The translations under genes were made by a program, and so were the position numbers. DNA of 14,563 nucleotides from Actinomycetes bacterium. GTDB taxonomy: Bacteria > Actinomycetota > Actinomycetes > Actinomycetales > Dermatophilaceae. Of this stretch, positions 5,944 to 12,791 are shown piece by piece (position 1 is the stretch's first letter; each line of letters opens with the position of its first letter). The notes under the pieces are model-generated. The model made no database searches. It was not told the DNA's origin and saw only the letters and a program-made list of their open reading frames with translations. The stretch covers positions 1-14,563 of the forward strand of contig JAEWFB010000404.1 of assembly GCA_023389095.1 (NCBI GenBank), read 5' to 3'.

Positions 5944-5949
5944 TAGAGT
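5944..5949 (+). promoter_or_regulatory. -10 box of accA3, leaderless type
   Basis: TAGAGT ends 7 nt before the ATG at 5957. The intervening bases CCGGACC contain no Shine-Dalgarno. The 118-bp divergent region to the aldo-keto reductase start holds both promoters; no strong operator palindrome was seen in it. Confidence 0.55.
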
Positions 5950-5956
5950 CCGGACC

Positions 5957-7756
5957 ATGGCTCCCATCAGCAAGGTCCTCATCGCCAACCGTGGTGAGAT
6001 CGCCGTCCGAATCGCCCGTGCCTGCAAGGACTCCGGCATCGCGTCGGTCGCCGTGTACGCCGACCCGGACCGCGACGCCCTGCACGTCAAGGTGGCCGAC
6101 GAGGCGTTCGCGCTCGGTGGCTCCACGCCCGGTGAGAGCTACCTGCTGCAGGACAAGCTGCTCGACGTGGCCCGCCAGGCCGGTGCGGACGCGGTCCACC
6201 CCGGCTACGGCTTCCTCGCCGAGAACGCCGACTTCGCGAAGAAGGTCATCGATGCCGGGCTGACGTGGATCGGCCCCGGCCCGGAGGCCATCGACGCCCT
6301 CGGCGACAAGGTCAAGGCCCGCCACATCGCGACGAAGGCCGGCGCCCCGCTCGTGCCCGGCACCAAGGACCCGGTCGCCGACGCCGACGAGGTCGTCGCC
6401 TTCGCGCAGGAGCACGGCCTGCCCGTCGCCATCAAGGCCGCCTACGGCGGTGGTGGCCGCGGCCTCAAGGTCGCCCGCACCATCGAGGAGATCCCGCACC
6501 TGTACGAGTCCGCGGTCCGCGAGGCCGTCACGGCGTTCGGCCGCGGAGAGTGCTTCGTCGAGCGTTTCCTGGACCACCCGCGCCACGTCGAGACCCAGTG
6601 CCTGGCCGACCAGCACGGCACCGTCGTCATCGTCTCGACGCGCGACTGCTCGCTGCAGCGCCGCAACCAGAAGCTCGTCGAGGAGGCCCCGGCACCCTTC
6701 CTCACCGAGGAGCAGCACACCGAGCTGCTCCGCGCGTCCAAGGCCATCCTCAAGGAGGCCGGCTACGTCGGCGCCGGCACCTGCGAGTTCCTCGTCGGCC
6801 CGCAGGGCGACATCAGCTTCCTCGAGGTCAACACCCGCCTGCAGGTCGAGCACCCGGTCTCCGAGGAGGTCACCGGCATCGACCTGGTCCGCGAGCAGTT
6901 CCGCATCGCGAACGGCGAGCGCCTCGACTACGACGACCCCGAGCCGCACGCCCACTCGATCGAGTTCCGCATCAACGGCGAGGACGCCGGTCGCGGCTTC
7001 CTGCCCGCACCCGGCACCGTGACGCGCATGGTCGTGCCGCACGGCCCCGGCGTGCGCTGGGACGCCGGCATCGTCGAGGGCGACACCGTCGCCGGAGCCT
7101 TCGACTCGATGATCGCCAAGCTCATCGTCACCGGGCGCGACCGCACCCAGGCCCTCGAGCGGGCTCGCCGCGCCCTCGGCGAGCTGCAGATCGACGGCAT
7201 GCCGACGGTGACCCCGTTCCACCGCGCCGTCGTGGCCGACCCGGCGTTCGCGCCGGCCGACCCGGCCGAGAAGTTCACGATCCACACCCGCTGGATCGAG
7301 ACCGAGTTCGACAACCAGATCCCCGCCTACGCCGGCACGGGCTCGGACGCCTCTGGGGCACCGGAGGCGCAGGAGCGCCACACCGTCGTCGTCGAGGTCG
7401 GCGGACGCCGGCTCGAGGTGTCGCTGCCCGGCGGACTCGCCATCGGCAACGGCGCCGGCGCTGGAGCCGCGAAGAAGAAGGCCCCGAAGCGCTCGGGCGG
7501 GTCCAAGGGCGGCGCGGCCGTCTCCGGTGACTCCCTCACCGCACCGATGCAGGGCACCATCGTCAAGATCGCCGTCGAGGACGGTGCCACCGTCGCCACC
7601 GGCGACCTGGTCGTCGTCCTCGAGGCGATGAAGATGGAGCAGCCGATCACGGCGCACAAGGACGGCGTCGTCACCGGCCTCACCGCGGCCGTCGGCGAGA
7701 CCGTCACCTCCGGCGCCGTCCTCGCCGAGATCAAGGACGCCGACGCCGAGGGCTGA
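5957..7756 (+). CDS. accA3: Acyl-CoA carboxylase alpha subunit: biotin carboxylase + BCCP
   Basis: A 599-residue protein, the length of mycobacterial AccA3 (about 600). The N-terminal biotin carboxylase domain starts at KVLIANRGEIAVRI (6-19), with HPGYGFLAEN (81-90), the ATP-grasp glycine loop GGGGRG (164-169) and the catalytic FLEVNTRLQVEHPVSEE (288-304). The C-terminal domain begins FRINGEDAGRGFLPAPG. A Gly/Ala/Lys-rich linker (about 465-503) leads to the biotinyl domain, where Lys559 in EAMKMEQP is the biotin site. It carboxylates its own biotin with ATP and bicarbonate, and a separate AccD subunit, absent here, passes the carboxyl to acetyl- or propionyl-CoA for fatty acid or mycolate-type synthesis. 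It is probably monocistronic: own promoter at 5944, strong hairpin at 7771-7806. Which AccD partner it uses cannot be told. Confidence 0.96.
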   Translation: MAPISKVLIANRGEIAVRIARACKDSGIASVAVYADPDRDALHVKVADEAFALGGSTPGESYLLQDKLLDVARQAGADAVHPGYGFLAENADFAKKVIDAGLTWIGPGPEAIDALGDKVKARHIATKAGAPLVPGTKDPVADADEVVAFAQEHGLPVAIKAAYGGGGRGLKVARTIEEIPHLYESAVREAVTAFGRGECFVERFLDHPRHVETQCLADQHGTVVIVSTRDCSLQRRNQKLVEEAPAPFLTEEQHTELLRASKAILKEAGYVGAGTCEFLVGPQGDISFLEVNTRLQVEHPVSEEVTGIDLVREQFRIANGERLDYDDPEPHAHSIEFRINGEDAGRGFLPAPGTVTRMVVPHGPGVRWDAGIVEGDTVAGAFDSMIAKLIVTGRDRTQALERARRALGELQIDGMPTVTPFHRAVVADPAFAPADPAEKFTIHTRWIETEFDNQIPAYAGTGSDASGAPEAQERHTVVVEVGGRRLEVSLPGGLAIGNGAGAGAAKKKAPKRSGGSKGGAAVSGDSLTAPMQGTIVKIAVEDGATVATGDLVVVLEAMKMEQPITAHKDGVVTGLTAAVGETVTSGAVLAEIKDADAEG

Positions 7757-7770
7757 CCCGCCGACGCGAG

Positions 7771-7806
7771 GAAGGGCCGTCACCCCGCAGGGGGTGACGG
7801 CCCTTC
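7771..7806. terminator. Strong bidirectional hairpin terminator after accA3
   Basis: GAAGGGCCGTCACCCC (7771-7786), loop GCAG, and the exact reverse complement (7791-7806) make a perfect 16-bp stem. It starts 14 nt after the accA3 stop and 18 nt past the stop of the convergent antitoxin-like gene, so it can serve both strands. There is no U-tract, as is common for actinobacterial terminators. Confidence 0.85.
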
Positions 7807-7824
7807 GCGTGTTCGCGGCGCGCC

Positions 7825-8283
7825 TCAGGACTTCGGGGGCGGGTCTGCGAGCGTGATGTCGTCCGAGCCGGACGGCGGGATCTCGGACGGCCCCGGGCCG
7901 CCGGGCAGCGACGGGTCGACGGGGCCCGGGTCGTTGGGGTCGACCGGCACGGCCGGGGGCGTCGGTGCCGGGCCGGGTTCAGGCGTCGGCACCGGGCCGG
8001 GTTCGGGGGTGGGCGGCGGCGTCGGTACCGGTGCCGGGCCGGGCTCGGGCACAGGAGTCGGGGCGGGCCCGGGCGTCGGGTCGCCCGGTGCCGGGACGGT
8101 GGCCTCCGCCTCGGGCGGGAGGCCGAGCGCTTCGCGGACCTGGTCCTCGCCCGCGTCGACCTGGTCGGCGTACTTCCCGCCGGTCTTCTCGTTGATGATC
8201 TCCTCGGCCTTGTCGAGGCCCTGGCCCACCTGGTCGGGGTGGCCCTTGAGGAAGTCCTTCGCCTTGTTGATCCAGTCGCTCAC
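7825..8283 (-). CDS. MT0933-like antitoxin-family protein with Pro-rich tail
   Basis: A 152-residue protein. Residues 1-55 match the pattern I recall for MT0933/Rv0909-type antitoxins (Pfam MT0933_antitox): DWINKAKDFLKGHPDQVGQG, then DKAEEIINEKTGGKYADQVD, a helical amphipathic segment. In Mycobacterium that family pairs with an SRPBCC-fold toxin (Rv0910). Residues about 60-135 are low-complexity, rich in Pro, Gly and acidic residues, with repeats built on PEPGPAPTP, and are probably disordered. No SRPBCC gene is next to it: both flanking plus-strand genes are unrelated. The GTG start at 8283 has GGAGG 4 nt upstream. Many proteins with this domain stand alone in actinobacteria and may not be antitoxins at all. 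The domain call is fairly sure, the toxin-antitoxin role doubtful. Confidence 0.75.
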   Translation of the reverse strand: MSDWINKAKDFLKGHPDQVGQGLDKAEEIINEKTGGKYADQVDAGEDQVREALGLPPEAEATVPAPGDPTPGPAPTPVPEPGPAPVPTPPPTPEPGPVPTPEPGPAPTPPAVPVDPNDPGPVDPSLPGGPGPSEIPPSGSDDITLADPPPKS

Positions 8284-8366
8284 GTGTCCTCCGGGATGGC
8301 TGGGCCGGGGCGGCGAGCACCCCGCACGGCGGCGATGCCGCCACGGGCTCGACGGTACGCCTCTGG

Positions 8367-8372
8367 CAGACT
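8367..8372 (+). promoter_or_regulatory. -10-like box of the small membrane protein gene
   Basis: CAGACT lies 6 nt before the GTG at 8379. It differs from the TAGACT before deoC (13619-13624) in one base and keeps the same 6-nt spacing. AGGA directly abuts the GTG and is too close to act as a ribosome site. Confidence 0.35.
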
Positions 8373-8378
8373 GCAGGA

Positions 8379-8690
8379 GTGCTTGCGACCCTGCCCACCG
8401 CCGCGACCCCGCCGAGCGGCTTCTCGGTGACGAACCTGCTCGGCGCGCTCGTCTTCGTCCTGATCTTCTGGCTCTTCCAGCGGTGGCTGCGTGACCGCGT
8501 CTCGACCCGGCGTCGCGAGCGCTGGGAGCACGAGGAGGGACGCGCGCCGGCAGATCCCAGCGGGCAGCAGGGTGGCGTCGACGGCAGCGACCGCGGCGAC
8601 GACTCCGACGGGGTCGAGCACCCGCACCCGTCCGGCCCGGACGTGCCCGGCCCCGACGCGTCCGGTCCCGACGACCCGACGCGGCGCTGA
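8379..8690 (+). CDS. Small single-pass membrane protein with acidic Pro/Gly/Asp tail
   Basis: A 103-residue protein that I do not recognise. Residues about 17-35 (VTNLLGALVFVLIFWLF) form one transmembrane helix. It is followed directly by RWLRDRVSTRRRER, whose positive charge predicts that the C-terminus is cytoplasmic. The tail (53-103) is hydrophilic and low-complexity, with repeats such as SGPDVPGPDASGPD. The GTG start is chosen because CAGACT lies 6 nt upstream. It diverges from the Pro-rich antitoxin-like gene, whose tail has a comparable Pro/Gly/Asp bias. The gene is convergent with lpdA. It might be a membrane anchor, but there is no evidence for a partner. Coding status is likely given the coherent membrane segment and G/C-ending codons. 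Confidence 0.65.
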   Translation: MLATLPTAATPPSGFSVTNLLGALVFVLIFWLFQRWLRDRVSTRRRERWEHEEGRAPADPSGQQGGVDGSDRGDDSDGVEHPHPSGPDVPGPDASGPDDPTRR

Positions 8691-8705
8691 CGGACCCATG
8701 GCGCC

Positions 8706-8722
8706 GACGCGTCTGACGCGTC
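8706..8722. terminator. Small hairpin between convergent genes
   Basis: GACGCGT (8706-8712), CTG, ACGCGTC (8716-8722) is a perfect 7-bp inverted repeat. It lies 15 nt after the membrane protein stop and 3 nt past the lpdA stop on the other strand. Short and without a T-tract, it is only a candidate terminator for both genes. Confidence 0.4.
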
Positions 8723-8725
8723 CGT

Positions 8726-10129
8726 TCAGTCGGCCTGGTGCAGCTGGCGCGCGGCCTCGGCGATCGAGCCGGACAGCGACGGGTAGACGGTGATGGTGCT
8801 GGACACCTGGTCGACGGACAGCCGGTTCTGCACCGCGAGCGCCACGGGGAAGACCAGCTCGGAGGCCTTCGGGGCGACGACGACCCCGCCCAGGACCGTG
8901 CCGTAGCCCTTGCGGCAGAAGAGCTTGACGAACCCGTCGGTGATGCCCTGCATCTTGGCGCGCGGGTTGCGGGCCAGCGGCAGCATCACCGACTCGACGT
9001 CGGGTGACTCGTCGGCGGCGTTCTGGCTGATGCCGACCGTGGCGATCTCGGGCTCGGTGAAGATGTTCGCGGCCACCCCGCGCACGTTGAGGGGTGCCAC
9101 GGCGTCGCCGAGGGCGTGCCACATGGCGATGCGGCCCTGCATGGCGGCGACCGAGGCGAGCGGCAGGATGCCGGTGCAGTCGCCGGCCGCATAGACGCCG
9201 CCGACGCTCGTGCGCGAGACCCGGTCGACCTGCACGTGCCCGGAGGAGCTCAGCTCGACGCCGGCCTCCTCGAGCCCGAGACCGGCCGTGTTCGGCACCG
9301 ACCCCACGGCGAGGAGCGCGTGGGAGCCCTCGACGGTCCGACCGTCGACGAGGGTGACGACGACGCCGTCGGCGGTGCGCTCGACCGACGCGGCCCGCGA
9401 CTTGTTCAGCACCTCCATGCCGCGCTTGCGGAAGACGTCCTCGATGACGGTCGCGGCGTCGGCGTCCTCCCCCGGCAGCACCCGGTCGCGGGAGGAGACG
9501 AGGACGACCTGCGAGCCGAGTCCGAGGTAGGCCTGGGCCAGCTCGGCACCGGTGACGCCGGAGCCGATGACGATGATCCGCTCGGGCAGCTCGGCGAGGG
9601 AGTAGATCTGCTGCCAGGTGAGGATGCGCTCGCCGTCGGGTCGCATCGTGTCCATGACGCGGGGCGAGGCGCCGGTGGCGAGGAGCACGACGTCGGCGGC
9701 CAGCTCGCGGCTGCTGCCGTCGTCGAGGGTGGCCACGACGAGGTCGCGCGCGGCGAGGCGAGCCGTTCCCGCCAGGACGGTGACCCCGACCTGCTCGAGG
9801 CTGCCGCGGATGTCACCGCTCTGCGCGGCGGCGAGCTCGAGGATGCGCCCGTTGACGGTGCGGGCCTGGGCCACGGCGTCGGACACCTCGTCGCCGTCGT
9901 CGTCCTGGAGGCGCACGCCGAGGCGCGACGCGGTCTCGAAGTCGGACATGTAGTCGGCGGTGGCGATGAGCGCCTTGCTCGGGACGCAGTCGGTGAGCAC
10001 CGCGGCGCCTCCGACGCCGTCCTTCTCGACGACGGTGACCTGCGCACCGAGCTGCGCGGCGACCAGCGCCGCCTCGTAGCCGCCCGGCCCGCCCCCGATG
10101 ATGACAACGGACGTCTCACGCGTGATCAC
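8726..10129 (-). CDS. lpdA: LpdA-type NAD(P)H-quinone reductase (flavoprotein disulfide reductase family)
   Basis: A 467-residue flavoprotein very like Mycobacterium tuberculosis LpdA (Rv3303c), which is reported to be an NAD(P)H:quinone oxidoreductase rather than a lipoamide dehydrogenase. FAD site: SVVIIGGGPGGYEA (7-20). The NAD(P)H site is RIIVIGSGVTGAEL, and the second FAD motif is VYAAGDCTGILPLASVAAMQG. The active-site region reads GGAAVLTDCVPSK: Cys48 remains but its redox partner is Ala43, so there is no active disulfide. The C-terminal HPTLSE motif is YPSLSG, losing the catalytic His and Glu. Start: the GTG at 10129 aligns with the mycobacterial N-terminus, while a TTG at 10141 would add four residues. 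It diverges from the nucleoside phosphorylase gene, as in Mycobacterium. Family identity is high; the substrate is inferred from the homologue. Confidence 0.92.
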   Translation of the reverse strand: MITRETSVVIIGGGPGGYEAALVAAQLGAQVTVVEKDGVGGAAVLTDCVPSKALIATADYMSDFETASRLGVRLQDDDGDEVSDAVAQARTVNGRILELAAAQSGDIRGSLEQVGVTVLAGTARLAARDLVVATLDDGSSRELAADVVLLATGASPRVMDTMRPDGERILTWQQIYSLAELPERIIVIGSGVTGAELAQAYLGLGSQVVLVSSRDRVLPGEDADAATVIEDVFRKRGMEVLNKSRAASVERTADGVVVTLVDGRTVEGSHALLAVGSVPNTAGLGLEEAGVELSSSGHVQVDRVSRTSVGGVYAAGDCTGILPLASVAAMQGRIAMWHALGDAVAPLNVRGVAANIFTEPEIATVGISQNAADESPDVESVMLPLARNPRAKMQGITDGFVKLFCRKGYGTVLGGVVVAPKASELVFPVALAVQNRLSVDQVSSTITVYPSLSGSIAEAARQLHQAD

Positions 10130-10181
10130 GCGTCCATCCAACCATCCCCTCGACCGGTGTCCGCCACGTGGACGGCGTCGC

Positions 10182-10187
10182 TAGAGT
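10182..10187 (+). promoter_or_regulatory. -10 box of the nucleoside phosphorylase operon, leaderless type
   Basis: TAGAGT lies 7 nt before the GTG at 10195, the same hexamer and spacing as before accA3. No Shine-Dalgarno is present. It should drive the phosphorylase and the overlapping mutase together. Confidence 0.55.
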
Positions 10188-10194
10188 CCTGAGC

Positions 10195-11028
10195 GTGACC
10201 ACGACGCACCTGGACCTCGCCGACCCCTCCACCGACCCGTTCGCCGTCGCCGACGCCGCTGCCGCGGTCATCGCCGAGCGCACCGGTGTCCCGCGCCACG
10301 ACGTCGCCCTCGTCCTCGGCTCCGGCTGGGGCCAGACGGCCGACCTCGTCGGCGAGACCCTGGCCACGATCGAGAACGCCGACGTCCCCGGTTTCCACCG
10401 TGCGGCCGTCGCCGGGCACTCGGGCACGATGCGTTCGGTGGCCATCGGCGACAGCGGTCGTCGCGCGCTCGTGTTCGGCACCCGCACGCACTTCTACGAG
10501 GGTCGCGGCGTGCGCTCGGTCGTCCACGGCGTCCGCACCGCGGCCGCCGCCGGGTGCAGCACCATCGTGCTGACGAACGGCTGCGGCGGGCTCAACCCGG
10601 CGTGGGCCCCGGGCACCCCGGTCCTGATCCGCGACCACATCAACCTCACGGCCCACTCGCCCATCGAGGGTGCGAACTTCGTCGACCTCACCGACGTGTA
10701 CACCCCGCGCCTGCGCCAGCTGGCCCGCGAGGTCGACCCGGACCTCGACGAGGGCGTCTACGTCCAGTTCCGCGGCCCGCACTACGAGACCCCGGCCGAG
10801 GTGCGGATGGCCAAGGTCATCGGCGGCGACCTCGTCGGCATGTCGACCTCGCTCGAGGCCATCGCGGCCCGGCAGAGCGGCCTCGACGTCCTCGGCATCT
10901 CGCTCGTGACGAACCTCGCGGCCGGCATCTCCGAGACGCCGCTGCACCACGACGAGGTCCTCGAGGCCGGGCGCGCCGCCGCCGAACGCTGCGGGCGCCT
11001 CCTCGCCGCCGTCGTGGGGCGCATCTGA
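10195..11028 (+). CDS. punA: Purine-nucleoside phosphorylase, trimeric class I
   Basis: This 277-residue cytosolic enzyme splits inosine, guanosine and the deoxy forms with phosphate into free base and (deoxy)ribose-1-phosphate. Phosphate-site residues are visible: Ser43 (LGSGWG), Arg97-x-His99 (RTHFYEG) and His75 (GHSG). Base-site residues are Glu198 (GPHYETP), Met216 (VGMSTS) and Asn240 (SLVTNLAAG); Asn there indicates preference for 6-oxopurines over adenosine. TNGCGGLNPAWAPG (127-140) is typical of the trimeric family. The GTG at 10195 is chosen because TAGAGT stands 7 nt upstream; an upstream start at 10168 would read through that box. The stop overlaps the next start (TGATG), so the mutase is translationally coupled. 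The gene corresponds to M. tuberculosis Rv3307, annotated deoD there although it is the trimeric type. Confidence 0.95.
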   Translation: MTTTHLDLADPSTDPFAVADAAAAVIAERTGVPRHDVALVLGSGWGQTADLVGETLATIENADVPGFHRAAVAGHSGTMRSVAIGDSGRRALVFGTRTHFYEGRGVRSVVHGVRTAAAAGCSTIVLTNGCGGLNPAWAPGTPVLIRDHINLTAHSPIEGANFVDLTDVYTPRLRQLAREVDPDLDEGVYVQFRGPHYETPAEVRMAKVIGGDLVGMSTSLEAIAARQSGLDVLGISLVTNLAAGISETPLHHDEVLEAGRAAAERCGRLLAAVVGRI

Positions 11029-12713
11029 TGGCCGCCGACGCCGGCGACGACACGCTCCTCGCCGCCGTGGCCGCGTGGCGCGACGACGACCCCGACCCCA
11101 CGACGCGCGGCGAGCTCGACACGCTCCTGCAGCTGGCGCAGTCGGGTGACGACGCCGAGCGCACCGACCTCGCGGACCGGTTCGCCGGCCTGCTCGAGTT
11201 CGGCACCGCGGGCCTGCGCGGCGCGCTCGGTGCCGGTCCGAACCGGATGAACCGCAGCGTCGTCATCCGCGCGGCCGCCGGGCTGACCGCCTACCTCCGG
11301 GCCGAGGGCGGCGCCGGCGACCACCCGACCGTCGTCATCGGCTACGACGCGCGGTACAACTCCGACGTCTTCGCCCGCGACACCGCCGGCGTCGTCGTCG
11401 CCGCCGGCGGTCGCGCCCTGCTGCTCCCCCAGCCGCTGCCGACGCCGGTCCTCGCCTTCGCGATCCGACACCTCGGCGCGCATGCCGGGGTCATGGTCAC
11501 GGCGAGCCACAACCCGCCGCAGGACAACGGCTACAAGGTGTACCTCGGCGACGGCAGCCAGATCGTGCCGCCCTCCGACGCGCAGATCGCGGCGCACATC
11601 GCCCGTGTCGAGCGGGTCGCCGACGTGCCCCGCGCGCACGAGGGGTGGGAGACGCTCGGCGACGAGCTGCTCGGCGACTACCTCGACGCCGTCGTCACCG
11701 TCGTCGACCCGGGCTCGCCGCGCGACCTCGCGATCGTGCACACGAGCCTGCACGGCGTCGGCCACGGCACCGTGACGGCCGCGTTCCAGCGGGCGGGGTT
11801 CCAGGCCCCGTCGGCCGTCGACGAGCAGGCCGTGCCCGACCCGGACTTCCCGACCGTCGCCTTCCCCAACCCCGAGGAGAAGGGCGCCATCGACCTCGCC
11901 CTGGCCCGGGCACGCGCCACGCGGTGCGACCTCGTCATCGCCAACGACCCCGACGCCGACCGCTGCGCCGCGGCGGTCGAGGACCCCGCCGTCGGCGACT
12001 GGCGGATGCTCCGCGGCGACGAGGTCGGCGCCCTGCTCGGCGCGCACGTCGTGCACCGGGGCGTCTCGCGGGGCGACGTCTTCGCCAACTCGATCGTGTC
12101 CTCGCGGCTGCTCGCCGCGATCGCCCGAGCGGCGGGGGTGGCCCACGAGGAGACCCTCACCGGCTTCAAGTGGATCTCGCGCGTCCCCGGTCTGCGCTAC
12201 GGCTACGAGGAGGCCCTCGGCTACTGCGTCGCGCCACAGCTGGTGCGCGACAAGGACGGCGTGAGCGCCGCCCTCCTGCTCGCCGAGCTCGCAGCGTCGC
12301 TCAAGGCCCAGGGCCGCACCCTGATGGACCTGCTCGACGACCTCGCCGTCGAGCACGGCGTCCACGCCACCGACTCGTTCTCGGTGCGGGTCTCGGACCT
12401 GTCGCAGTCCGACACCCTGATGGAGCGGCTGCGCTCGAACCCGCCGGCCTCGGTCGCCGGCGTCGCCGTGACGCGTGTCGACGACCTGGCACGCGGCGAC
12501 GGCGGCCTGCCGCCGACCGAGGGCCTGCGCTGGTTCCTCGCGGACGACTCGCGCGTCATCGTGCGCCCGAGCGGCACCGAGCCCAAGGTCAAGGTCTACC
12601 TCGAGGTCATCGAGCCGGTCGCCGCACCCGACAGTCTGGGGACGGCCCGCGCCACGGCCGAGACCCGCCTGGCCGCGGTCCGCACCGACCTCGAGCAGCT
12701 CACCGCCCTCTGA
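11028..12713 (+). CDS. pmmB: Phospho-sugar mutase (PmmB / phosphopentomutase-like, PGM2 group)
   Basis: A 561-residue alpha-D-phosphohexomutase superfamily enzyme with all four domains. The N-terminal GTAGLRGALGAGPNRMN (59-75) leads to the phosphoserine loop TASHNPPQDNGYKVY with Ser160. Then come the metal site NDPDADR (Asp307, 309, 311), the specificity region GFKWI...YEEALGY (379-399), and the C-terminal phosphate-binding RPSGTEPKVKVY (513-524). The length and GFKW motif fit the PGM2/phosphopentomutase-type subgroup better than classical phosphomannomutases. The start codon overlaps the stop of the nucleoside phosphorylase, which releases (deoxy)ribose-1-phosphate; conversion to the 5-phosphate is the natural role here, with deoC 0.9 kb further on. 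Mycobacterial pmmB has the same neighbour. The fold is certain; phosphopentomutase activity is inferred from context. Confidence 0.92.
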   Translation: MAADAGDDTLLAAVAAWRDDDPDPTTRGELDTLLQLAQSGDDAERTDLADRFAGLLEFGTAGLRGALGAGPNRMNRSVVIRAAAGLTAYLRAEGGAGDHPTVVIGYDARYNSDVFARDTAGVVVAAGGRALLLPQPLPTPVLAFAIRHLGAHAGVMVTASHNPPQDNGYKVYLGDGSQIVPPSDAQIAAHIARVERVADVPRAHEGWETLGDELLGDYLDAVVTVVDPGSPRDLAIVHTSLHGVGHGTVTAAFQRAGFQAPSAVDEQAVPDPDFPTVAFPNPEEKGAIDLALARARATRCDLVIANDPDADRCAAAVEDPAVGDWRMLRGDEVGALLGAHVVHRGVSRGDVFANSIVSSRLLAAIARAAGVAHEETLTGFKWISRVPGLRYGYEEALGYCVAPQLVRDKDGVSAALLLAELAASLKAQGRTLMDLLDDLAVEHGVHATDSFSVRVSDLSQSDTLMERLRSNPPASVAGVAVTRVDDLARGDGGLPPTEGLRWFLADDSRVIVRPSGTEPKVKVYLEVIEPVAAPDSLGTARATAETRLAAVRTDLEQLTAL

Positions 12714-12751
12714 CGCCTCGTCCTGCGCCGTCGCCCGGGCGACCCCGACCC

Positions 12752-12786
12752 GACGCCGCCGGCGCCCACGCGGCGCCGGCGGCGTC
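12752..12786. terminator. Strong bidirectional hairpin after the mutase gene
   Basis: GACGCCGCCGGCGCC (12752-12766), loop CACGC, and the exact reverse complement (12772-12786) make a perfect 15-bp all-GC-rich stem. It lies 38 nt after the mutase stop and 5 nt past the stop of the convergent PH-domain gene. No T-tract. The position between two convergent ends supports a terminator for both. Confidence 0.8.
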
Positions 12787-12791
12787 ACGCG

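Noticed and set aside
5849..7783. A 644-codon open frame on the minus strand opposite accA3
   Set aside because: It lies wholly antisense to a clearly recognised carboxylase gene, has low-complexity Gly/Val/Asp/Arg composition and no recognisable domain. It is a by-product of high GC with few stop codons.
8726..10141. Annotation of the flavoprotein as the dihydrolipoyl dehydrogenase of 2-oxoacid dehydrogenase complexes
   Set aside because: It lacks one redox cysteine and the C-terminal His-Glu dyad, and no E1/E2 genes are nearby.
10554..12788. Long open frames of 719 codons (plus) and 668 codons (minus) over the PNP and mutase genes
   Set aside because: Both are Arg/Gly/Ala-rich shadows of genes whose catalytic motifs are intact in the chosen frame. 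Neither shows a domain.
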